Of a DNA stretch of 5,356 bases, positions 1-5,356 are shown one piece after another. A program made the position numbers and the translations under genes. Source of the stretch: Candidatus Acidiferrales bacterium (GTDB taxonomy: Bacteria > Acidobacteriota > Terriglobia > Acidiferrales > UBA7541); the NCBI GenBank assembly GCA_955651735.1, contig CATPAM010000266.1:1-5356 (forward strand), in the 5' to 3' direction. Each line of letters begins with the position of its first letter. The stretch's first letter is position 1. The notes under the pieces are model-generated. The model was not told the origin of the DNA, ran no database searches, and saw only the letters and a program-made list of their open reading frames with translations.

Positions 1-31
1 CGGAATTGCGATTTTCTGCCGGGTTCTGCAC

Positions 32-60
32 TTGTCCCCAGATAGGATTTCCTTTAGAAT
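32..60 (+). promoter_or_regulatory. Candidate sigma70-type promoter for the wHTH-TPR regulator gene
   Basis: A -35-like hexamer TTGTCC (32-37; 4 of 6 consensus positions) is followed, after exactly 17 bases, by a -10-like hexamer TAGAAT (55-60; 5 of 6). Transcription would start near 67, giving a leader of about 120 bases before the ATG at 186. That leader would contain both the inverted repeat at 89-133 and the direct repeats at 150-180. Spacing and orientation fit well, but this is a pattern match by eye in a genome whose promoter consensus is unknown, so it is only a candidate. Confidence 0.35.
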
Positions 61-88
61 CGGGGGCATTTACCGGCCTCGGAAGCCG

Positions 89-133
89 GCACTGCCAGTC
101 CTAAGCCCTCGCAGGTAACCAAAGTGGCAGTGC
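89..133. repeat. Perfect 9-bp inverted repeat in the leader
   Basis: GCACTGCCA (89-97) and its exact reverse complement TGGCAGTGC (125-133) are separated by 27 bases. If transcribed from the candidate promoter at 32-60, the arms could form a 9-bp stem in the 5' leader; as DNA they could be two half-sites for a dimeric regulator. A second small stem, CCGGC (73-77) with GCCGG (85-89), shares base 89 with the left arm, so the two folds are adjacent and slightly competing. No T-run follows, so this is not a standard terminator. No known riboswitch class is recognised. Confidence 0.5.
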
Positions 134-149
134 GGATGTCCTGCGGCGG

Positions 150-180
150 CTCTGAAATGTTTCTCAAAGAATTCTCAAAG
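150..180 (+). promoter_or_regulatory. 11-bp-phased direct repeats, possible operator over the start region
   Basis: TTCTCAAAG occurs twice without mismatch, at 161-169 and 172-180, an 11-bp period. A third, weaker copy in the same phase lies at 150-158 (6 of 9 matches). The block ends five bases before the ATG at 186 and replaces any clear Shine-Dalgarno sequence. Direct repeats with an 11-bp period are the classic operator geometry for OmpR/PhoB-family winged-helix proteins, which is the fold encoded immediately downstream. Autoregulation is therefore a reasonable inference, but binding is not shown, and the repeat could be a small chance duplication. Confidence 0.4.
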
Positions 181-185
181 CCCCG

Positions 186-2075
186 ATGGTAGGGAAAACA
201 AAGCGTTTCTTTGACTTTGGTCGCTTCCGGCTGGATTCAGCTGAAGGGGTCTTACTGGCTGACGGCCACCCAGTACCGTTAACTCCCAAGGCCTACGAAA
301 CATTGGTAGCACTCCTCGAAAGGAGCGGGCACATCCTGGATAAGGCCGAACTGCTCGATCGCATTTGGCCGGATACGTTTGTCGAGGAAGGCACCCTGGC
401 CCAAAACATCTCCACGTTACGAAAAGTTCTCGGGAAGGCCGACGATGGCAGCGCCTACATCGAAACCATCCCGCGTCGCGGATATCGATTCGTCGGGACC
501 ATACGGGAGATAGATCTTAGGCTCGGGCCAGATGAGAAAGTTCCGCCGGCACCGTGGGGCACGGTCCCACAGGCAAGAATCACACCAAGCCGGATCGCCG
601 CGCTGTCGCTAGTAGCAATTTTTCTCCTGGTCGGATTCCTCGTGAGGAGATTGATCTGGCCGGCCACCGGATCGGTGAACACCAAAGTGATGCTGGCAGT
701 TTTGCCGTTTCAGAATTTGAGCGGCGATTCCCAGCAAGAATATTTCAGCAACGGCCTGACCGAGGAAATGATCACTCAACTAGGAGACCTGGAACCGAAT
801 CGTCTAGGCGTCATCGCTCGCACGTCGGCCATGCAATATAAGGACACCAAGAAAAGCGCTCGCGACATTGGCCGGGAACTTGGCGTCGACTACATCTTGG
901 AAGGCAGTGTCCGGTTGGAGGGCGACCGCGTGCGCATTACCGCGCAACTCATCCAGGTAAAGGACCAGACTCATCTTTGGGCCAGCGACTTCGACCGCAA
1001 CTTGCGCGAAATTCTAGTCTTGCAAAGTGATGTCGCCGGTGCGATTGCGCGGGAGATCAAACTACGGCTGAGTCCCGAAGAAAAAACACGCCTGGCCCGC
1101 AGGCCTGTTGTCGACACCGAAGCCTACGACTCGTACCTGAAAGGGCGCTATTTCTGGAACAAACGCAGCAGAGACGGATTTGTGAAGGCTATCGCCTATT
1201 TTCAGCAGGCGATTGCCCGTAACCCAAACTACGCGCAGGCCTACGCAGGCCTGGCGGATTCTTACATTCTGCTTGGACCCAACGACATCCTCCCCGCGAA
1301 TCAGGTCTATCCCCAGGCAAAAGCGGCGGCACTAAGAGCCCTGGAAATCGATGATTCGATGGCCGAGCCGCATGCGTCCCTCGGATTCGTGAAGTTGCTT
1401 TACGATTGGAACCCCAGTGAAGCCGAGCTTGAGTTTCGCCGCGCCATTGAGGTCGACGCGAATTACCCGACCGGCCACCATTGGTATGCCTATGACTTAG
1501 CGGCCATGGGACGCACGGACGAAGCGCTTCGCGAAATCCGCCGCGCGCAGGAACTTGATCCGCTCTCGCTCATCATCAATACCGACGTGGCGCAGATTCT
1601 GTTTTTTGCGCGGCGTTATGATGAAGCAATCGCGCAATGTCAGAAGACTATCGATTTGGACTCCCATTTCGGTCAAGCCTATTGGTATCAAGGTCTGATT
1701 TACGAGCAGGAAGGAATGTTCGACCAGGCGGTTGATACTTTCTTGAAACAGGTGCCCACGGCCCCCCGCGAGCAGGACGCCATCCGAAGCGCGTACCGTC
1801 TCTCGGGCATGCCAGGCTTTTGGCGGAACCGATTGGAGTCGGTTGAGCGCCAGTCGAAAAAGCATTACGTTTCCCCTTACACCTTTGCGGTGATTTATTC
1901 CCGCATGGGGGACAAGGAAAAGGCACTCGAACAACTCCGCAAAGGCTATGACGAGCGCTACCCTTCGATGGTCTTCCTCGCGTATGAACCTGTCTTTGAC
2001 TCCATTCGTTCCGATCCGCGCTATGCAGAATTGCTGCGCCGCATCTTTTCGCCCGGCCACGGTTTCGCGCCCTAA
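186..2075 (+). CDS. Membrane-anchored winged-helix transcriptional regulator with TolB-like and TPR domains
   Basis: A 629-residue one-component regulator resembling CadC/ToxR in plan. Residues 8-104 form an OmpR/PhoB-type winged-helix DNA-binding domain: the recognition helix is around 67-83 and the wing carries the typical IPRRGYRFVG (95-104). A linker is followed by one membrane span at about 137-153, flanked by Arg154-Arg155, placing the N-terminus in the cytoplasm and the rest outside. Residues 168-291 are a TolB/FlgO-like domain (AVLPFQNLSGD at 171-181, then LEGSVR and THLWASDFDR). Residues 313-620 are TPR repeats, clearest at 331-364, 411-444, 445-478 and 479-512. The family is known to couple extracytoplasmic events to transcription; the signal here is unknown and there is no receiver domain, so no phosphorelay input is implied. 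ATG 186 is chosen because the wHTH domain begins right after it; the Shine-Dalgarno is poor. The gene looks intact and appears to be a single-gene unit. Target genes cannot be deduced. Confidence 0.93.
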   Translation: MVGKTKRFFDFGRFRLDSAEGVLLADGHPVPLTPKAYETLVALLERSGHILDKAELLDRIWPDTFVEEGTLAQNISTLRKVLGKADDGSAYIETIPRRGYRFVGTIREIDLRLGPDEKVPPAPWGTVPQARITPSRIAALSLVAIFLLVGFLVRRLIWPATGSVNTKVMLAVLPFQNLSGDSQQEYFSNGLTEEMITQLGDLEPNRLGVIARTSAMQYKDTKKSARDIGRELGVDYILEGSVRLEGDRVRITAQLIQVKDQTHLWASDFDRNLREILVLQSDVAGAIAREIKLRLSPEEKTRLARRPVVDTEAYDSYLKGRYFWNKRSRDGFVKAIAYFQQAIARNPNYAQAYAGLADSYILLGPNDILPANQVYPQAKAAALRALEIDDSMAEPHASLGFVKLLYDWNPSEAELEFRRAIEVDANYPTGHHWYAYDLAAMGRTDEALREIRRAQELDPLSLIINTDVAQILFFARRYDEAIAQCQKTIDLDSHFGQAYWYQGLIYEQEGMFDQAVDTFLKQVPTAPREQDAIRSAYRLSGMPGFWRNRLESVERQSKKHYVSPYTFAVIYSRMGDKEKALEQLRKGYDERYPSMVFLAYEPVFDSIRSDPRYAELLRRIFSPGHGFAP

Positions 2076-2339
2076 GACGCGAAATGCAGTCCTATGGGGA
2101 GCCGCTCCGCTCTGACCCTCGCCTCCTCACACTGCTTCACGCCGTCGGAATAGATTCCACGGGCCATTCGGATTAGACACCACAATTCGATTCCCTATAA
2201 ATCAAAAGAGGTTAGTGGTCGTTACAGACGGTGACGTCGACCGGAGCAACATTCATACGAAACGAACGCCATACAGACTGCCGTTACCGGCCGAACTGTT
2301 GCAGCGGTCGGTTTACCCTAAAAGCGAGTCCACAGCCTT
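2076..2339. other. Non-coding stretch after the regulator gene
   Basis: No credible gene is seen on either strand. There is no convincing intrinsic terminator for the regulator gene. The nearest candidates are a GGAG/CTCC stem with a three-base loop (2098-2108) and a 6-bp stem with one G-U pair and a five-base loop (2220-2236); neither is followed by a T-run. An AT-rich island with a TATAAA hexamer lies at 2196-2201, without a good -35 partner. The part next to 2340 is where the missing C-terminal part of the STAS relic would be expected on the minus strand, but I could not recognise STAS-like sequence there in any frame. Confidence 0.5.
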
Positions 2340-2528
2340 CTAAGAGTAATGGTGGGCGAGGGGCCAGGAGAGAAGTCTAGCGTAGTAGTTGGCAACTTCT
2401 TTGGCTTCGGCCGTGCTGATCAAATCTGTCAAAGTTGCGCTGGTCCGATCCAGTGATTCCCCCAAACACAATCGGCCACGCAGCTTGATGATCTTCACGA
2501 CGGACTGTGTGCGAACCTCAATGTCCAC
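2340..2528 (-). pseudogene. Truncated STAS-domain (anti-sigma factor antagonist-like) gene relic
   Basis: The minus strand encodes a 62-residue frame with a GTG start (2528-2526). Residues 1-43 look like the front of a SpoIIAA/STAS domain: MDIEVR, then VVKIIKLRGRLCLGESLD (residues 10-27), then TLTDLI, matching the beta1-beta2-alpha1 pattern (hydrophobic strand, L-x-GRL-LGE, amphipathic helix). STAS proteins of this class are normally about 100-115 residues. Here the similarity stops where strand beta3 and the conserved DSxG loop, with the phosphorylatable serine, should follow; instead there is an unrelated tail (from about residue 44) and a TAG stop. Partner-switching function would be lost. 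A reasonable Shine-Dalgarno, GGAAAG (2542-2537, minus strand), sits 8 bases before the GTG, as expected for a once-real start. It is divergent from the export gene at 2706. The alternatives are a short real protein or chance similarity; the identification rests on motif recognition alone. Confidence 0.5.
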
Positions 2529-2581
2529 TGGATGATCTTTCCATAGCTACAGAAGTCCGGCATTTCAACGAGTTATGCCAC

Positions 2582-2611
2582 TTGCGTTTGACACGAGTCG
2601 CCTGCTACAGT
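2582..2611 (+). promoter_or_regulatory. Candidate promoter for the GAF-adaptor operon
   Basis: Upstream of the export gene are TTGCGT (2582-2587) and TACAGT (2606-2611), separated by 18 bases and each matching 4 of 6 consensus positions. Overlapping them is a perfect TTGACA (2588-2593), but no acceptable -10 lies 16-18 bases after it, and its distance to TACAGT is only 12 bases. Start of transcription would be near 2618, giving a leader of about 90 bases. The region 2529-2705 otherwise holds no gene. Treat as a weak candidate. Confidence 0.25.
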
Positions 2612-2705
2612 GCGCCTCAACTTAGAAGAACGGTCGCGAATTTGCAAGTAGGGAAAGTTTCGTCACCCTTCTGTCCCCAAGCTGTCGTGGCCATTGGGAC
2701 CCGCT

Positions 2706-5114
2706 ATGGTAAGCCAAAGTCTCAATTTAACAATGGACCTTGTCGATCTTTCCGCTCGTCTGCTTGCGGCCCAAGAACTCATTCCGCGAGCCCGGATTAT
2801 CGCGCGCACCATCGCCGAGCAGTTGCCCGGTACCGCTGTCAACGTTTATCTCCTCTTTTCACTGGATAATGACGAGGTCTGGGTGCCCAAGGCCACCATT
2901 GGCGACGTTTCTGTGCAGGTGGAAAACGTGCCCGCCGAATCGGGAACCCTGGGCGAGTTGTTGGCTCAGAAGAAAGTTCTGCTCCGATCCGGCAAAAATT
3001 TGTTGCGAGAAAAATACGCTCATCTAGACATCCGTCGCACGCTTCTCTCGCTGGCATACTTGCCTCTGTGCAAAGGGGAAATGCTGGCCGGTGCGATTGA
3101 AATACTGAGCTTCGAAAAAGAGCTTACCGGGGAACAGCTCAGTGCCCTGGGCCCCGTTGCGGATGTCTCCGCGGCTGCGCTGATGGCGGCCCAGAGCTAC
3201 GAGAATGAACGCCATGACGCGCTTGTTTCCATTAGCCGTCTCACGCAACTCTATGACCTTGAAAAAGTTTTTGCTTCCACCCTGGAAATGGACGAGCTCC
3301 TGCCGATCATCGGCTCCAAGTTCCGCGACGTCATGGAATGCGAAGGTGTGAATCTGTGGCTCCTGCAATCGGATGAAACTCTGGAGTTGATGCACCAGGC
3401 CGGCCTTGATCCGACGACGCACCCGGGTAGTAAGCAGAAACCGGGTGGGGGCGTGGCGGGCGATGTTTCCGATAACGGAGAGCCGGTGCTGATCGACCGC
3501 GAAGAGGACGAACGCCTAATTAAGCGAAATGCCGCGGTCACAGAGGGCCGCATTGTCTCACTTCTGGTCGTACCCATAATGGACAAGGAATCTCTGGTCG
3601 GCGTTGTCGAAGCAGTGAACAAGCTCGACAGCACTCCCTTCGACGAAGACGATCTCTTTGCCCTGACCAACCTGACAGAAACCGCCTCTAGCGCCCTGCA
3701 CAACGCCAGTTTGTTGATGGCCGAGCGCAAAGTGGAGATCCTGGAGACGCTGGTTACCGTCAGCCACGAGATTACCTCCACGCTGAATCTGGAGCGCATG
3801 CTCCAAACCATCGTGAATGCTCCGCAGGCCGTCATTCCCTATGAACGGGCTGCCATCGCCCTCGAGCAACGCGGCAGGTTCAAATTAAGCGCGGTGACCG
3901 GCGTCCAGCAAGTCAACGCGGATGCACCTGAAATTGCGCCACTCAATGAAATTCTGCAGTGGGCCGCGTTCGCGGAAGAGATTGTGCACGTGCGGCAACA
4001 CGGCGATGAGATCGATGCCCCGCGTGAGGAGACGCGGGCCAAGTTCAGTCAATATTTCCAGAAGACCGGGATGCGCGGCTTCTATGCCATGCCTCTCAGC
4101 GACGACACCGGACGTGTGGGCGTTTTGGCGATGGAAAGCAGCGACCCGGATTTCTTAGCTCCCGCGCACATAGAAATTCTGCAAGTGCTGGCGGCGCAAG
4201 CCACGGTGGCTCTGCGCAATGCCCAGATGTATAAAGAAGTCCCCTTCATTTCCGTGCTTGAGCCTCTGCTGCAGAGAAAGCGCAGGTTCATGGCCATGGA
4301 GAAGAAGAGGCGCACGGCGTTTGTGCTCCTCGCGGCCGCCACGATCGTTTTTCTGGCTATCTTCCCGTTGCCCCTGCGCGTCGATGGTGACGCAGTGGTC
4401 GCGCCGGGCCGCCGCGCTCAAGTGCAGCCAGAGTTTGAGGGCGTCGTGGCCAAGGTTTATGTCCATGAGGGCCAGTCCGTAACCCGCGGGCAGGTACTGG
4501 CGGAAATGGACGCTTGGGACTACCGCTCGGCCCTTGCAGCGGCCGAAGCTAAGTACCAGTCCGCAGTCTTGCAGATGAATCATTTGCTTGCTTCCAACGA
4601 CGGTAGCGAGGCAGGGATCCAGCGGGTACAGGCTGACTACTGGAAGGCTGAAGTCGAACGAGCACAGCAATTGCTGAGCAAGGCGCAGCTTCGTACACCG
4701 ATTGATGGCGTCGTTTCAACGCCTCACGTGGAGAACTTCGCCGGACGCCGACTACAGTACGGAGATAGTTTTGCCGAAGTTGTGGACGCGTCCAGCACGG
4801 TTGTGGACGTCGCCATCGATGACGCTGATGCCGCTCTTCTGCGCTCCGGTTTGAAAGCAGTCGTCAAATTAAACAGTTATGCCATGCGCACCTTCCACGG
4901 AGATGTGATCGTGGTCAGCCCCAAGGGCCAGCTACAGGGGGAATCGCGAGTGTTCTTCGCGCGGGTTCTCGTGTCTAATCAGGACGGCACGATTCGAACC
5001 GGCATGGAAGGCCGCGGAAAAGTTTTGGTCGGCTGGCGACCCGCGGGTTACGTGTTGTTTCGGCGGCCGGTGGTTTGGCTTTATTCTCTGCTGTGGACAT
5101 GGTTCGGATGGTAA
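2706..5114 (+). CDS. Triple-GAF, membrane-anchored HlyD-type periplasmic adaptor (membrane fusion protein)
   Basis: Counted from ATG 2706, the protein has 802 residues. The cytoplasmic half contains three GAF-like domains, roughly residues 25-165, 190-335 and 355-507, joined by helical linkers of the kind seen in signalling proteins (ISRLTQLYDLEKVFASTL; VSHEITSTLNLERML). One membrane span follows at about 537-556, preceded by a very basic stretch (QRKRRF, EKKRR), which fits N-in topology. The periplasmic half is a HlyD/RND-type adaptor: first lipoyl-like half (GVVAKVYVHEGQSVTRGQVL, 579-598), a short helical hairpin (about 605-660), second half (LRTPIDGVVS), then a beta-barrel domain ending in RTGMEGRGKVLVGWRP. 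The last 20 residues are hydrophobic with four Trp. GAF domains bind small ligands or mediate dimerisation; the ligand is unknown. Adaptors link an inner-membrane exporter to the envelope. Starts: TTG 2694 and ATG 2733 are alternatives; none has a clear Shine-Dalgarno, and the frame is open only from 2652. A lipoprotein adaptor gene follows after 20 bases, suggesting an operon. Confidence 0.9.
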   Translation: MVSQSLNLTMDLVDLSARLLAAQELIPRARIIARTIAEQLPGTAVNVYLLFSLDNDEVWVPKATIGDVSVQVENVPAESGTLGELLAQKKVLLRSGKNLLREKYAHLDIRRTLLSLAYLPLCKGEMLAGAIEILSFEKELTGEQLSALGPVADVSAAALMAAQSYENERHDALVSISRLTQLYDLEKVFASTLEMDELLPIIGSKFRDVMECEGVNLWLLQSDETLELMHQAGLDPTTHPGSKQKPGGGVAGDVSDNGEPVLIDREEDERLIKRNAAVTEGRIVSLLVVPIMDKESLVGVVEAVNKLDSTPFDEDDLFALTNLTETASSALHNASLLMAERKVEILETLVTVSHEITSTLNLERMLQTIVNAPQAVIPYERAAIALEQRGRFKLSAVTGVQQVNADAPEIAPLNEILQWAAFAEEIVHVRQHGDEIDAPREETRAKFSQYFQKTGMRGFYAMPLSDDTGRVGVLAMESSDPDFLAPAHIEILQVLAAQATVALRNAQMYKEVPFISVLEPLLQRKRRFMAMEKKRRTAFVLLAAATIVFLAIFPLPLRVDGDAVVAPGRRAQVQPEFEGVVAKVYVHEGQSVTRGQVLAEMDAWDYRSALAAAEAKYQSAVLQMNHLLASNDGSEAGIQRVQADYWKAEVERAQQLLSKAQLRTPIDGVVSTPHVENFAGRRLQYGDSFAEVVDASSTVVDVAIDDADAALLRSGLKAVVKLNSYAMRTFHGDVIVVSPKGQLQGESRVFFARVLVSNQDGTIRTGMEGRGKVLVGWRPAGYVLFRRPVVWLYSLLWTWFGW

Positions 5115-5134
5115 GGATTCGGCGAGTGGAATCC

Positions 5135-5356
5135 ATGAAGAAACTTTTGTTCTTTGTGTTTCTGGGAGCGGCCATTCTGGCAGGCGGCTGCGGCGAAAAG
5201 AAATCTGAAACTGCCACCGCCGCTCCTCCGGCTTCTCCGGCCCAGCCGATCAGTGCGTCAACTCATAGTAAGACCGAAGAGTTCGTAACGGTTTCCGGCC
5301 CACTCATTGTAGAACACCAGGTCGACGTCACCGCCCAGCGCGACGGCATCGTTGCC
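5135..5356 (+). CDS. Lipoprotein, RND/HlyD-type periplasmic adaptor subunit (5' part, cut by window end)
   Basis: Seventy-four codons are visible; the gene continues past 5356. The N-terminus is a lipoprotein signal peptide: MKK, a hydrophobic core (LLFFVFLGAAILA), then AGGC with the predicted lipidated Cys19. The -3 position is Ala rather than the usual Leu/Val, so the lipobox is slightly atypical. A low-complexity Ala/Pro/Ser linker (about residues 26-42) follows. Then comes EEFVTVSGPLIVEHQVDVTAQ plus RDGIVA, the strand pattern that opens the barrel-sandwich (lipoyl-like) domain of periplasmic adaptors, where a G-x-V turn follows the first strand. It starts 20 bases after the stop of the GAF-adaptor gene; GAGTGGA (5124-5130) is a modest Shine-Dalgarno candidate, while AAGGA (5113-5117) lies rather far away. 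Likely cotranscribed with that gene and part of the same export complex. The transport partner is outside the window. Confidence 0.85.
   Translation, partial: MKKLLFFVFLGAAILAGGCGEKKSETATAAPPASPAQPISASTHSKTEEFVTVSGPLIVEHQVDVTAQRDGIVA

Noticed and set aside
1497..2060. Long minus-strand open frame (187 codons) inside the regulator gene
   Set aside because: Antisense shadow of the TPR region, which is clearly coding on the plus strand; no recognisable motifs.
2098..2113. Small hairpin after the regulator gene as an intrinsic terminator
   Set aside because: The stem is only 4 bp and is not followed by a T-run.
2173..2201. TATAAA hexamer as a promoter with TTAGAC 17 bases upstream
   Set aside because: The -35 element matches only 2 of 6 positions and no gene starts within about 500 bases downstream on that strand.
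2291..2311. Imperfect hairpin CCGA-CTG / CAG-TCGG in the intergenic region
   Set aside because: Short, interrupted stem with an asymmetric internal loop and no T-run; likely to arise by chance in G+C-rich DNA.
2533..2563. Minus-strand TTGAAA-N17-TATGGA as a promoter for the STAS relic
   Set aside because: The -10 match is poor and overlaps the Shine-Dalgarno candidate, so a transcript from it would exclude that site.
2507..2869. Plus-strand open frame of 120 codons overlapping the start of the GAF-adaptor gene
   Set aside because: The composition is not protein-like, it overlaps the STAS relic and the first GAF domain in another frame, and there is no recognisable domain or ribosome-binding site.
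3768..3800. VSHEITSTL in the linker before the third GAF domain, resembling a histidine-kinase H-box (SHELRTPL)
   Set aside because: No HATPase domain follows, the Pro and Arg of the H-box are missing, and the segment fits the usual helix leading into a GAF domain (pattern S-x-L-x-STLDL-x-x-LL).
3251..3835. Minus-strand open frame of 194 codons inside the GAF region
   Set aside because: Ser/Arg-rich shadow typical of antisense translation of a G+C-rich coding sequence; the plus-strand frame carries real domains.

Overview
The window looks like G+C-moderate-to-rich chromosomal DNA from an environmental bacterium, most likely an acidobacterium. That is an inference from family habits: a membrane-anchored winged-helix/TolB-like/TPR regulator is very common in Acidobacteriota, and so are GAF-containing export adaptors next to lipoprotein adaptors. 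No rRNA, tRNA, CRISPR array or insertion sequence is visible.

Layout. Positions 1-185 are a leader and promoter region. It has a candidate sigma70-type promoter, a perfect 9-bp inverted repeat, and 11-bp-phased direct repeats ending just before the first start codon. Positions 186-2075 encode a 629-residue one-component transmembrane regulator: OmpR/PhoB-type winged helix, one membrane span, TolB-like domain, TPR array. Positions 2076-2705 hold no intact gene. Within them, on the minus strand at 2340-2528, is the front third of a STAS-domain (anti-sigma-factor antagonist) gene that lost the rest of its domain; I read it as a relic. Positions 2706-5114 encode an unusual ~800-residue fusion: three cytoplasmic GAF-like domains, one membrane span, and a periplasmic HlyD-type membrane fusion (adaptor) module with a tryptophan-rich hydrophobic tail. 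Twenty bases downstream, from 5135 to the window end, is the start of a lipoprotein that looks like an RND/HlyD-type periplasmic adaptor; it runs off the window.

How the parts may work together. The last two genes are probably one operon encoding two different adaptors of one export machine: one anchored in the inner membrane with cytoplasmic sensor domains, the other lipid-anchored. The fusion suggests export controlled or tuned by a cytoplasmic ligand or by protein contact, but the window contains no transporter, protease or outer-membrane channel to prove it. The upstream regulator is separated by about 630 bases and a gene relic, so a link to the export genes is only possible, not shown.
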